A stretch of 26,934 nt of DNA from Pigoraptor chileana. Taxonomy: Eukaryota; Opisthokonta; Filasterea. Below are positions 10,334 through 22,056 of the stretch, piece by piece; within the stretch, counting starts at the first letter, position 1, and each line of letters starts with the position of its first letter. The DNA lies in assembly GCA_943704495.1 (NCBI GenBank), contig CALSCR010000437.1, positions 1 to 26,934 of the forward strand, read 5' to 3'. The notes under the pieces were generated by a model. That model made no database searches. It was not told the origin of the DNA and saw only the letters and a program-made list of their open reading frames with translations. Both the position numbers and the translations under genes were made by a program.

Positions 10334-12323
10334 TCATATCCTCATTGACTGCATTGCAGCAGCAACGAGTGGATCCACTGGTCCCTCCACCGCCGCAGGC
10401 AAACTCGATTTTGTTTGTCGCTGTTTCTTTTTTTCCTGTTAGAGCAAAAAAAAACAAACACAGCATTCGCCACGAATTACGCCACTGAGAGGAGACCACA
10501 CCAATAGAGAGCAAATGCAGAACCGCAATACCAACACAATCAAACGAATTGCAATTGCATCTATTTTTCAACAGCAACACACGGGGGGAATGGGTGCAGT
10601 TGCATGCCCACACACCCTTCATTGCACAGACTCACCTGCTTTGCAAGCTCTTTCCTCTCGCGATTCGACAGCTTCTTCTGCGGCGCATTCGCGGCCTTCT
10701 TTGGCGGCGACGACCGGCATGACGACTCCGGCGACAGTCCGCACTTTGCGGCAATGTCACACACGTCTGTGATGGCTTTGTCGGCTGCGTCAATCTGACT
10801 GTCGTGTTTTTCTCTGTGATCCTCTTCAGCATGGGTGGGGGATGCGCACTCCCCCGCACATCCAGTGCCCTCGCCACTCTCCCCACTCTCGCCGCCGTCG
10901 TATTCTTCCGCATAATCGTACCCACAACCTGCATCTTCATAGTTCCACGCAGACGATTTCTGTTTGATGCGACTCCCGTCACCCCCACGACCTCCCTTCT
11001 TTCCCAACGCAGCGGCGGATCCGCCAGAACCACCCAGTTTTGCTTGGGCGATGGCAAACAGCTCGCCCGCACGTGACGGCACGCCCTCGGGCTCACCGAT
11101 CGCACGCAGAGACGAGTAGTGATTGCCGTCGTGGTAACCCACGTGCAGTGCCGGATATTTGGGGTCAATTACAACATCCCACATCCGTAGGCCTTGTTGG
11201 TGAATGCACACGTTCACGTGGTTGAGTCGCGAAAAGGCAACAATGGCGTCATTACCCGCAAAGGTGCCGTCTTCTTCGAGATTGCGCACGTGACGGTCAA
11301 AAGGAACATCGTCTTCCATGAAGGGCTCGAAATCCTGGTGTGGTTTTTGTTTGTGCACGTGTGTGTGTGTGTGTGTGTGTGCGGGGTGTGTGTGCCCCGG
11401 GGGGGGGGGGGGGGGGGGAGAGTTATATTCAGAGGGGAGGAGTTATATTCAGAGCAGTTGGTAAGATTAAAATCGACGGCACAGCGCATTTTCTCAAACG
11501 ACGGACAACACGGCAATTGCCCTCTCACACTGAGACAGACTCAGAGTACGATATCTAAGTTCCACCATCCCGCACTCGCCACTCAGACACACACACACAG
11601 ACACCCAAAACATACGCAGAAGGGGATGAGTAAGCTGCAAACACACGAGCTGAAGAGACCAACCGCTCTATTGAGTCGCATAAATGCCACTGTCTCTGCC
11701 CGATATCGTGCGTGCCCATTCTCGTTGCCATAGAGCTGGTCGCCAAGTGCCCGGAACAGGCAATTGCCGTCCCCGGGGACGTCGTGTACGCGCAATCCAA
11801 TAACCTTGAGCTGATTCTCAAACCTTGCGGAGTGCCACAACAACGGAGGGGGGTATACGTTTGTTTTTCACGAAACATAAGCATTTGAGAGCGAAATGAA
11901 GATGGTTATAATGTCAGACAAGAACAAAGTGTACTAGTGTGCGCTTTAACTGGGACACGCTATAACAAGCCATACTCACTTTACGAACGCAACAGCCTCG
12001 TCCCTGTATGTTTACACAAGCGGGAGGTAATCAGATGAGCGGCCAGCAGTCAAACAAGTCAACCAGATGCGACTGACCGTAGTATGGAATTGTATTGGCA
12101 CGAATAGTAAAACATTCTACCGACATGTATGGCGTGTTGTCACACCCAGCTTTTCACGAAATGGCAAACAACACATCAGTTGGCATCGACGATGATATAG
12201 ATACGCAACACACCTTGTTCTTCCACCTCGGTGTGCTCGCCTCTCCTGGGCAAGCGCATCTTTAACAGCACGATCCCGCTTGAGTGCCACAGCTTCATCG
12301 TGTGTCACGTGATGCCGCGTCAT
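10334..12323 (-). CDS. OTUD3: OTU-domain deubiquitinase, OTUD3 type
   Basis: Four exons join in phase: 12214-12323, 11664-11823, 10636-11334 and 10334-10435, giving 356 residues. The OTU domain starts [30 protein letters not shown], with Asp55 and catalytic Cys58. It continues YRAETVAFM and [12 protein letters not shown], then [13 protein letters not shown], and ends in the His box [11 protein letters not shown] (His162). This order matches OTUD3, a cysteine protease that removes ubiquitin from proteins. The basic N-terminus ([20 protein letters not shown]) and basic C-terminus ([20 protein letters not shown]) also fit that subfamily. The middle tail is Gly/Asp/Glu-rich. The start at 12323 is the first in-frame ATG; the open frame reaches back to 12869 without another ATG, so an upstream exon cannot be excluded. 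Intron 2 holds a CA tract and a run of 20 G (plus strand). Intron 2 uses GTTGGT as donor. Confidence 0.92.
11353..11418. repeat. (GT)n plus (G)20 tract in OTUD3 intron 2
   Basis: GT repeats at about 11359-11380 are followed by a run of 20 G at 11399-11418. On the sense strand this is poly-C followed by (CA)n leading towards the acceptor at 11335. A 14-base direct repeat, AGTTATATTCAGAG, follows at 11421 and 11441. Confidence 0.9.
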
Positions 12324-13315
12324 TCTCGCCTTTTCCCGGCGGCGCACGGCGGGCCACGTCAGTAAGCCAGTGACGACCCTTAGCACAGACTGGGGAAACG
12401 CGCGCCCACCGCGACCAACAACAGCACGCACCCCACTCGTCAGCTCCTTTTTGTTCTCGGTTGTGTCCGAGTCGCCCGCAAACACGGCTTCCTTTTCGCT
12501 GTCTGTTCTTTTTCTCTTTACTCTCTCCCGTGCTCCGCGCGAACATGAGGTCGTTGAAGTGGAAGTTGAAGATGGCGGTGCACTGAAAAACCATTCAGCA
12601 ACGGACGAGGCAAATGCTCCCGCCACAGAGGGCAGGAGGCCCCCTCCGTCAGCAGATGCCGTGTTGGTGCTTGTGTGTGTGTGTGTGTCTATGTGTGTCT
12701 GTATCTGGATATTGCGACACGCTGAACACCCGGCCGGTTGGCGACTCAGACCGTGACGTAATGCCCGACTTTCGACCCTCGCAAAGAAGCTGATGACGTC
12801 ACTCCATTTCCGATGCACGGAACTTCGACACGGCTGTGAACAAACTGTCAGTTTGCACAAACCTATCACTCTCGACGAGGCATTTTCAAAGCATATTCAC
12901 ATGTGCATAATATTCATGTACATTTTGGTAACGGGTCTGCCGGCAAAGCTACACAGCCTTTCCCCTCTGAGTGTCTTCATCATCAGTATGTGAGGAATGT
13001 TACGGACGCAGAGGGCGGTTGGAACAGCCAATTCGTAATAACGCCAGAGTGCGCGTCCTGACGTCCAAGCAATAACGGGTGATTGTTGAATTTACAAAGT
13101 GCAAAAGTGCAAAAAATAAGAAGGAAAATGCGAGGTGGAACAGGATTGTGGGCTACAAAACACGCACACACACACTTGCCACGCTTCATAAGCGAGATCT
13201 GCACGAATTAAAGTTGTAAGACAAAAAGTGGCTATCCAGTTGTAAACGGAGACAGAAAAGTTCCACCGATCGGTGTAATCATTTCAAACAAAGTAACTCT
13301 CTGCAGAAATCAAGT
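12324..13315. other. Intergenic upstream of OTUD3
   Basis: Promoter side of the OTUD3 gene. An open frame on the minus strand extends from 12323 back to 12869 without an ATG and might include an unrecognised 5' exon. A short TG tract lies at 12674-12690. Nothing else is supported. Confidence 0.5.
12794..12801. promoter_or_regulatory. CRE-like palindrome TGACGTCA upstream of OTUD3
   Basis: A perfect TGACGTCA about 470 bases upstream of the OTUD3 start codon. A related TGACGTAA lies nearby at about 12752. Function is inferred from the motif and from the second copy upstream of DCP2. Confidence 0.4.
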
Positions 13316-13573
13316 ATGGACCGTCTCGGCAGTTGGCGGTCTCACATTTGTGCCTCTGCGCGAAAGCACCGCCGATTGATAGTAATGGAGATTCCGTTTT
13401 GGAGTAGTAAGGAGGTCGCCCAACGAATAAACTTATTTTCAAGTATGTGTGGAAAGATGTGCCATATCAAAGAGCGGTATCTTCGGGCTAATTTCTATTC
13501 AACGATGTCCATGCATAGAAGAAGCGTGATTCGGCAACTAAAATTTAGGAAGGCAAACGAACACAACGAGTAA
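13316..13573 (+). CDS. Doubtful small basic ORF, 85 residues
   Basis: ATG at 13316 opens an 85-codon frame rich in Arg, Lys and Ser with no recognisable domain, signal peptide or membrane segment. A canonical AATAAA lies at 13700-13705, 127 bases after the stop, which is the only support beyond length. It sits in a 1.9-kb gap between OTUD3 and the small type I membrane gene. It may well be a chance open frame. Confidence 0.22.
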   Translation: MDRLGSWRSHICASARKHRRLIVMEIPFWSSKEVAQRINLFSSMCGKMCHIKERYLRANFYSTMSMHRRSVIRQLKFRKANEHNE

Positions 13574-14196
13574 CAGTTGGTTCAGCTGGTTTGCTCTCAT
13601 CACCAATAACGAAGGAAAAGTAAATTGGTGAACTGTGTCTGCGAAAAAAGGAGATGACTGCTTGACGAAAATGCACATGCACATACAATATGCACATACA
13701 ATAAAAGCAGAAAACCAGTTCCTACATTATCCGGTAACATTATAAAACGACTAAACAAGCGAATAAATCGAGCGATTAGGGAGGTAAGACATTCTTCGGG
13801 TTATTCGTTGGCGACAGCAATTGTTGCCATGGGACGCTGAATACAGGATGCTGCATAAAGGGCAACAACCACCCAGAGCACAACTGCATTCCAGTGAAAC
13901 ATGATGATGGAGGTGGCGTGATGTCAAATGAGACACATGTCCCCGTTTTGCTGTCATCCCATTGGCTGATTACCCGGACACGTCGCATCCCATTGGACGC
14001 CCGCTGAGTGGAGCGGCATGTCACGGCAATCAACGGACCCACACACTCGCCCTTTTTGCAAATCCCACACGCACACGCTTCTACACGCATGTTTCACACA
14101 TGATGGCTTATTTTCATGAGGAATTTCATTTATGAGGGGGAAAAAATAAGATTCACAGGCCTTATCTTGAGCACGGGCATTGGATCATCTTTAAGA
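13574..14196. other. Intergenic upstream of the small membrane protein
   Basis: Contains AATAAA at 13700 and a small GCACATACAAT direct repeat near 13675-13702. A second ATG in frame with the following gene lies at 14116, but a signal peptide starts only at 14197. No other feature seen. Confidence 0.5.
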
Positions 14197-14670
14197 ATGG
14201 TCAACGCAAGAGTTTTTGTCGCGGTGGCTCTGATTCTCTCCACTTCGTGCGTACTGGACGCACTTCCGATAGAACCGAGTGCCGTCCCGAAGGACTTGGA
14301 GGCGTTTGCATCTTCTCCGGCAAATGCGCCCGCCCAATCGTCATCAGTCGCACAAAACATCCGAGTTAACGGCGCCGCCACAACGGATGCCCCTTCAGGT
14401 GCTGATGTGCCTTCGACTGACGACGAGACGCGGGAGCAGTCGGCCGGCATCATCATGGATGTCGTCGGTGTAATACTCGTCGTCACCGTTGTGATCGTCG
14501 GTGGTGTATTGGGAGGAATGCACCTGAGGAACTCAAACTGCGGTCGCGGAACGGCAAAAGACGAAACCGAGGCATACTCGCTCATAGAAACAAAAGCAGC
14601 GAGGGCTGACAAGCATGCGTACTCTGAAACCATCGAAGTGGAGTACGGCGCCCTTCAAGTGACGAAGTGA
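14197..14670 (+). CDS. Small single-pass type I membrane protein with tyrosine tail motifs
   Basis: Uninterrupted 157-residue frame. The ATG at 14197 is preferred to the in-frame ATG at 14116 because a signal peptide follows it directly (residues 1-22, VFVAVALILSTSCVLDA). The mature ectodomain (about 23-83) is rich in Ser, Ala, Thr and Pro, with no Cys. A single membrane span lies at about 84-108 and contains a GGVLGG small-residue motif. The cytoplasmic tail of about 48 residues has three tyrosines: Y127 in YSLI, Y142 in YSET and Y150 in YGAL. YSLI and YGAL fit the YXX-phi sorting signal read by clathrin adaptors, so surface delivery and endocytosis are likely but inferred. No family is recognised. 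It is the only likely gene here without an intron, and a missed upstream exon is possible. Confidence 0.6.
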   Translation: MVNARVFVAVALILSTSCVLDALPIEPSAVPKDLEAFASSPANAPAQSSSVAQNIRVNGAATTDAPSGADVPSTDDETREQSAGIIMDVVGVILVVTVVIVGGVLGGMHLRNSNCGRGTAKDETEAYSLIETKAARADKHAYSETIEVEYGALQVTK

Positions 14671-15279
14671 GGGCACTTTTGCGCACATTGAGTGAGTCGT
14701 GCTTGTCAGTCTGGTTTCGCGTCGCCTTGCGTTTTTTCGGTCATTTCGTGTCGTTTCTCTTATCATCCCCGTGCGGATATGATATTCGCGAATTATTTAC
14801 AATTAGAGTGGGGGAGTGCGTGTTTACGCTGGTCGTAACTCACAAGCGGTGTGGCTGGACCACTACGCTTTGTTACCGAAACACAACAGTCCTTCACACA
14901 CAATGAAGGGAATAGGAGTCACCTGAATGAATATGGATCTCCATTTGGGTGGCATAATAACACAAAATAGGGTCGGTTGCCACTCTCATAGAAGAGCTTG
15001 ATAACAAAGGTGAAATTCATGCATGGCCCTCTGTCATGCACTTTGGAAAGAGTGACAGAGACAATTGGTAAAGCCAGTCCTCCATTTCACGTAGAGATGA
15101 CTTAAATGGTAAAACTTGTTGTCAGTCAGTCATTCATAAAACCAATTAGCCATAGTTCAAAAGAACGGGGATCGGATTCAGTAACTTAGTAGTCTGTACG
15201 GACATACTCTCAGATTACTTTCGTTCCTCACTCATCAAGAGGTATCTATCGTGGTGATTGTCCGCCGACGGGGCACATC
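14671..15279. other. Convergent intergenic region
   Basis: Lies between the 3' ends of the plus-strand type I membrane gene and the minus-strand multi-pass membrane gene, so it should hold both 3' UTRs. No canonical AATAAA, repeat or gene is apparent. Confidence 0.55.
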
Positions 15280-16019
15280 TCACTTTGTCTCCTCTGTGAT
15301 CATGCGGAGACCAAGGGCAAGGCCCACGTGGAAAATGTCGACGCGGGGAATGCCAAAGAGCAGTCCCTCGTCGCCAATGCCAAGCGACATGAGGATGATG
15401 ATGGCCGCGCCAATCGCACCGACGCCACCCGCCGTCAAGAACGACTGGGAAATAACTCCCAAGAGACCGATAAAGGGAATGACGGTGTCGTACAGCTCGT
15501 GGTGCTCCGCGGGGAGAACTCCCTTTGTTGTGCGGCCGATAAAGAGTGCGACAGCAAGGCCAAACACGAACCACTCGCCCAGGGGAGACTTGACGGCAAA
15601 GCGGCTTTCCCACCGGCGCAGAGATGCGTACCCAAAGAGAGGGAAAGAGATGCATGCACCCTGTGGAGTGATAAAGACAACGTTGTTGTGGACTATGTGA
15701 ATTATTCGGAGCAACTGATGGTATTAACCCACATGTGCACACGCACAACGCTAATTTGGTCATTGATTGGTGAGGGATCATCTGCTCCCACAACACACAC
15801 GCACATTACAATGAGGAATGGCACACCCACGCACACACATTTCGATTTTGTGATGCATGCCGGCACAACACTACCCACCGCAGCTGCAAGGTACTTATGG
15901 AGGGGAATGAGGTCAGGCCTAGGACCAAAACGCAGCACGCCGACCGATGCAGCCACTCCAATGATGAGGCATCCAATCTGCTCCCACAACACAAGCAGTA
16001 AACAATAAGAAAGGTGCAT
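15280..16019 (-). CDS. Multi-pass membrane protein of unknown function, 173 residues
   Basis: Two exons: 15879-16019 (47 codons) and 15280-15660 (126 codons plus stop), joined in phase 0 by GCG|GTGGGT and CCACAG|GGT. The ATG at 16019 is followed at once by a hydrophobic span (about 4-28, LLLVLWEQIGCLIIGVAASV). Further spans lie at about 75-90, 103-120 and 123-141, and a weaker one at 150-167. Between them are a short basic loop (RRWESR) and an Arg-containing loop. The C-terminus is short and charged. I do not recognise the family. The regular spacing and clean hydrophobic segments make it a real protein, and the exon joint restores one uninterrupted frame. The intron is 218 bases, TG-rich on the sense strand after the donor. 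It is divergent from the DysF gene, with 916 bases between start codons. Confidence 0.72.
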
Positions 16020-16935
16020 TATCTCAGAAGTGCGTTCATATATGGTTGAGGGTCTCTCCGATGCTCCTGCTTGTCTGTCGTTCATCCACTCTGTCCATCT
16101 CATTGATAGCACCTTACATTGTGGCCGCAAGGGCACCTTTCCCACGATACAGGCAACACTATATACCACACACAAGCTAAACTGGCATGCTTTGCCGAAT
16201 TGGCTTAGTCACCACTTTCACTGTGCCCATTCACAACAATCAACGCGAACATCGAAGTATACGAACCACCCCAAGATAGCTTTGCCTCCTCCGTGCCGTG
16301 AAAAAGAGCCATGCGCAGTGGAAGCACACGGCGGCAACAAGCGAGTCTGATGCCATCGTCGAATATTCCCATGAATCAGCCATTTTCCCTACTCGGCTGT
16401 CCGAATGACAACAGCGGTAACAATTGAGGCAGATTGTTCACCGTCAGTGAGGCATGCGGAAGTTTTTCTACACACAAGGAAATAATTCGTGCGCTTGCAA
16501 CTTTATCGGGACAGTCCACAACAAGAAAACACAAGGATGATGCGGCAATCTGAATCAGTCTCTGAGAACTGGCAACAGCGAAGTGAGTGAGTGCGTAGAA
16601 CGTGGTGGGGGCTCGATAATTTGAACATGTGAACTAATTGTGCACATTTAAGCCATATATTTCAAATACATCTGCCGAGGAATTGTTGCCGCGTCACCAT
16701 TTCGGCTGACTCACCAACTGGCGGATAATAGTATAATGAGATGCATAAACTCACCTTTTATCGAATGTTTGGTGGTGCACGTCAGAGTGAGGGAGCAAAA
16801 AACCAAAAGCATACGGGTAGTTTTCTTGATGAGCGGCCATTGGCTGCATATGAACTCGGTGTGTAGGTCTGCTGGCTGCGTCTGTGATTGAACGACTTGC
16901 TGGCTATTGCTGGTTGCATCCACGCCATAGCGGCC
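16020..16935. other. Divergent promoter region
   Basis: Upstream of both the 173-residue membrane gene (start 16019, minus) and the DysF gene (start 16936, plus). No clear TATA box, repeat or RNA gene is visible. Confidence 0.55.
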
Positions 16936-19011
16936 ATGGCCAACGCACGGGGCGGCGACGACGGACCCCGGGTTGCAGAGGCTTTTGTCGAGAAGGTTTA
17001 CGAGAACCAGCGAAGTGGTTTGTTTGGCGGATTCACGACGGCTTGGTTGTTACCGACTGAGCGGCGTGCCTGGAGTGATAAAGATGGCAACGAAATGTGC
17101 TCCAAGGAAGAGTTTGACCTTCCCGACAATTCCTGGTCATGGGCATCCGACTGGGTCGTTGAAAAGCGTAAGGGCGTTGATGACGATGGATGGGAGGTGG
17201 GTGCTTGTGTTTGTGATTTGAGTGTGTTTTTTTAACTTCGGAATGATGTGTATTTGAAGTGTCAGATCTTGGTTTATATGTTTTCAACCGCTACTGATGT
17301 CGTGCCCACACGCACCATCAGGACCTCTTGCTGTCAAAGTACTTCCTGGCATGTCTCTTTCAAAAATGTAATCATAATTTCATCTCTGTTTGTTTTTTGC
17401 AGTATGCCATCAACTGGAGCACAGGCTGGGTCGATCGCGTCAATTCCCATACATTTGTCCGCCGCAGAAAATGGACCCGCGAACGGCGTCGTTTGATCGC
17501 GCCAAGCCCAGGTGTGTACATGCAATGTTTTGTGTGTGCACACATATCTGCTCCTGCGTGTGATGCAAGCTAATATACGCAATTCGCTCTTACGCCCGTG
17601 CATTGCATACCATCCATTTTGCAGTGATTTCGGCACGCGTGGAAAGACCACAATCGAGCTCGCCACTGAAAGCGACACCGTCGCAGCAGTCACAGCAACA
17701 GCAACAATTGCAATCGCAATCGCAATCGCAGGTCCAACCCCAAGGGCCGACACGCTCACAACCACGCGCTATTGAAATTTCTCAGCAGGATGCAAAGCGA
17801 TCACAGCAGCAGCAGCAGCAACAACAACAACAACAACAATTGTCGCAAGTTTCAAATAAGCTGGCCACCATTCCTCACTCTGTTGAAGAAGATCTTCCAG
17901 CATCGGTGCAGACTAGCGGCGATTCGCTTGTGAGCAAGGTCTCGCGGATGGTGCGCTCGCCCACCGTCGCATCTCGCACACGCACAGGAGCCGTCACCGA
18001 AGGCTCTGACTCGCGCAATTGGACGCCCGAACGCACACCGCCCACAAGTCCTGCGCAGAGGGCACTCAGCCCCGTCCCAATACTCGATGGAGACGCACTT
18101 CCCCTGCCTATATCTGACATTCACCACGCATCAGAGACGCAAGGTCGTGAACGCGATCACCACTCTGGGTCCGAGACGAGCGTTGTCAGCAACGAAAGCT
18201 CAAGCACATTTGTGGCGCGTGATGGGGCGATGAACCGGAGTGGAAGCACGACCAGCTGGGGTAGCCAACAGGCACCGCCCGAGCTGCGTGCGCGTGTGTA
18301 CGCTAACCGGGACAAGCGAATGGAGGAGAAGGATTCGATGATCTCGTTCTTGAAGGACCAACTGCAGAGGACGATGGAGAAGCAGCTCAGGATGGATCGG
18401 GAAATGATATCGCTGAAGAAAGGGGAGAGCGAGGAGGTGAAGGTGCTTGAAGAGAGGCTCGCAAGGTCCGATGAGAACGGACGGCGCATGGCAAAGATGG
18501 TTGCGGATCTGCAGAAAGAGCTCAAGGACAGGTGAGTTCTTTTGCCATTGTGTATGTCGTGTGTATCTCCGTGTGTGCGTGTGTGTTTGTGTGGGTATGT
18601 GTATGTCTGTATGTGTGTGTCTGTATGTGCCTGTGTGTGTTCGTGCGAGTGAATGAGCATGCGGATCAACAATATTTAAATGTAACGTCCGTCTCGGCCG
18701 TACCACGGACTTTGACATTTTGTGCAAACAGCAAAGCGGAAACTAAGGAAGTAAAAAGGCGCGCTTCAACGGCGGCGCCAAAAGCAACCCTCCCCCTCCC
18801 TATCCCAGAGGTGAGATTCACTATTTCCCACCCACTCTGTCTCGCACTGCGTTTTTCGCCAATGTGTTATCATTGATCTCTTCAGTGGCTGGCTGTGAAT
18901 ATAGGCATTGACCGTATTGCAAATTTTCGACAGCTCAACAAACGACCATTATGTATCCCATTTCACAAATACAAAACGCAACAAACAAAACAAAAAAACA
19001 ACACAAAAACG

Positions 19012-19042
<31 letters not shown>

Positions 19043-20351
19043 GGCCATACCAGCGGGCAGCATGTCAGCGCCGGCGTCCCAGTCGGTGTTGGCTGCATCT
19101 AACCCCGCAAACGATCCGCCGACCGCCGCCAGTGCCAGTGATGTGACGGAAGTTGTGTACGAGAACCAGCGCAGCGGGCTGGTTGGTGGATTTTCCACCG
19201 ATTGGCTTCTCCCAAAACTTGATGCTCGAGGTGCGTGGAGCAGGGAGGATGGAACGCCCGTGTGGCACAAGGACGCCCTCGCACTCCCCGACGACTCATG
19301 GGATTGGATTACCAGCTGGGGGATCGACATGTCCGGAAATGTGGACGGCGAGGGTTGGGAGGTTGGTGTCCTGTTGTGAGTGTGTCTGTGTCTGTGATTG
19401 TGTTTGGGTTAGTGTGTTTGTGCATATGTGTGTGTGTGCCTGCGTGTGCGTGCGTGTGTGCGTGCGTGCGTGTTTGTGGATCCGTTGGGCATAGCAGTAA
19501 CTGATTCAACAATTTTCCGTGAGTGTGTGTATGTGCCGTCATGTGTGAGTTGTGACTTTGTGTTTGATGTCTAAGCATTTCATCCGCTTGCCGGTTGCTG
19601 TCGCAACCAACAAGTAGTGAACAAAAAGTGTTTTGCATTCTTCCTCCCTCCCTGTGCTGCTGCAGTATGCATTCAGCTGGTGGGAGGGTGCATGGACAAA
19701 CAGTGCAAGGAGTCACACATTTGTCCGCCGTCGAAAGTGGATACGAAAGCGCGCGAGGAGGCAAGGTATACACGAGCGGGTGTTGAGGTTTTCGGGTGTT
19801 ACATGATGCGTGCTGCAGATAGTGTACGTGTGTATGTGAGCCACTAGCATGAGTATGATCCAATAGCAACACCAACCCTGACATGGCAATGTTTATGTGA
19901 TATCGCAACTTATTGTCTCGCAAGAAAAACCCCCCACCTGCAAAATATTGAAAGGCAAGACCAAATATGAAGAAAAAAAACACTGTGTATACTAAGGAGA
20001 TACATGCATTCCATTGCTTCTCCCGCTCCAAACACAGGGCTACTGGCGGAGGGGACGCCTCTCAGTGCTCTTGCAGTGGGCGAGCGCGCTGAAATACGCA
20101 GTCGATCTCTGTCGTTTGTGCCTGTCGAGGGGAGCTCCGTAGTTGCCTTCCCGCCATTCCCCGGCGTGCTCTCCAAACATCGTCCCGATAGCATTGTCAG
20201 CATATCATTTCTTGTCGTGTGTGGGCTTCTGTTTCTTGCGCTTGCGCTCTCTGTTGCAATGCACACGCGCGTGAACGGTCTTATCGCAGCAATGGATGGG
20301 TCTGATCTCTTGAAGTACGAGCTCAGGAGTGAGGATCAAAAGTGCTTTTGA
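16936..20351 (+). CDS. Double dysferlin-domain, coiled-coil, tail-anchored membrane protein
   Basis: Seven exons join in phase: 16936-17196, 17403-17511, 17625-18531, 18732-18810, 19044-19361, 19666-19765 and 20038-20351, giving 695 residues. The ATG at 16936 sits in an excellent GCCATGG context. DysF domain 1 covers residues 21-122: DysFN from VYENQR to GWE, then DysFC with SHTFVRRRKWTRERRR. A Gln-rich and Ser-rich linker follows, with a poly-Q run from CAG/CAA codons at about 17803-17841. A coiled coil of about 80 residues (about 345-425) comes next. DysF domain 2 covers 490-591, again VYENQR, LLP, AWS, GWE and SHTFVRRRKW. A single hydrophobic span lies at about 644-666 (ISFLVVCGLLFLALALSV), followed by a 29-residue tail. 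DysF domains occur in dysferlin, fungal peroxins of the Pex23/Pex30 group and TECPR1. In TECPR1 they recognise sphingomyelin exposed on damaged membranes. The role here is inferred: a membrane-bound lipid or organelle sensor. Confidence 0.9.
18555..18645. repeat. TG-rich microsatellite in DysF intron 4
   Basis: Imperfect (TG)n with TATG interruptions, starting about 20 bases after the donor at 18532. Confidence 0.85.
19010..19038. repeat. (CA)n microsatellite next to the acceptor of DysF intron 5
   Basis: (CA)n ending five bases before the acceptor at 19042-19043, so it takes the place normally occupied by the polypyrimidine tract. Confidence 0.9.
19380..19482. repeat. TG and CGTG microsatellite in DysF intron 6
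   Basis: Imperfect TG and GCGT repeats beginning about 20 bases after the donor at 19362. Confidence 0.85.
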
Positions 20352-21098
20352 GTTCGTTGAGGCTGGAAATGAATATGAATGAGTTGTGTGTTGCTTGCCG
20401 CAAATTCTATGTTGAACATTTGCGTTTGTAAATACATGACACAAGAAATGCACCTGCTGAACGCATAAGCAAATTTGATTCTCCCTGGGCTTACTATCAA
20501 CATACATGCACGGCATACAGCTACTGCACATGATCTTCACCGACTGATCCCGCACGTTGTGCATGCTCTAATACCCCTATAGTTCTCTGAATTCATTAAA
20601 CTACTTCTAGTATGTATGCTGTTTGTATCCTTGCAACAGCACCCTTTTGGAAACGTATTACAACTTAACGAATAGAAATTTGTTTTTGCTGAGATTGTTT
20701 ATGTTATTTACAGACGCTTTGTGGCACGCAAGCACGATACGCAATTCATATTTGCAAAAACGCAGCAGCAAAAGTGAGCTGTGGTCCGTATAATGCATGA
20801 CACACAAGCAACACAGGCAAAAGTGACTGACTTCCCACTCAGTCCACCCCCTTTCTGCACACAAAGCAACAGTGCGTGATGCTGCCAATTGGAATTCGCA
20901 ACAAGGTCAGACAAACTCCAACTGCAATGTGAGGGAGAGGGGGTGGTGTTTACGAAAACACCGGTTGGGAATATAGGATATAGGATAGGGGACAGGAAAG
21001 GAACACCCACATGAGCCCAAAAACAGACTCACAACGGGTCGCTCGACCAGCGCATGCAACGGCACACACGGGAACAAACCGACCAGTCACGTGCCCAT
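20352..21098. other. Convergent intergenic region between DysF and H3
   Basis: Holds the 3' ends of both genes. I find no classical histone 3' stem-loop downstream of the H3 stop, and no other gene. Confidence 0.5.
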
Positions 21099-21804
<706 letters not shown>

Positions 21805-22056
21805 CTTTTCTTCTTTACCTTGTTTTCCTGGGACGGGGTTGAGGGATTGTACAATCTTTCTCAGACGAGCACATGTGTGCCAATATTTAAACCAGTTTCG
21901 CGGAAAGAAAGTGGGACCGTAGTTTCGATGGAGCGTAGGATGCAGCACAGGGAGCACAAAAGAGTGTGTGTGTGCGTGTGTGCAGTGTCGGCGTAACCCA
22001 CACTATCGGATTTCACTATGGCGCCGCGTGTGATGAAATTCCCCAACCCTTCTTTC

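Noticed and set aside
12324-12869. Extension of OTUD3 upstream in the same frame
   Set aside because: No ATG in this stretch; kept only as a possible missed exon.
14130-14633. Long minus-strand frame opposite the type I membrane gene
   Set aside because: The plus strand has a signal peptide and membrane span; the antisense frame has no recognisable features.
18951-19020. Plus-strand frame starting upstream of the second DysF exon as a separate gene
   Set aside because: The acceptor at 19042-19043 and the in-phase join to the preceding exon make it an exon of the DysF gene.
20004-20037. ATG at 20004 as start of a separate small membrane gene
   Set aside because: The acceptor at 20036-20037 joins in phase with the second DysF exon, and the membrane span is best explained as its C-terminal anchor.
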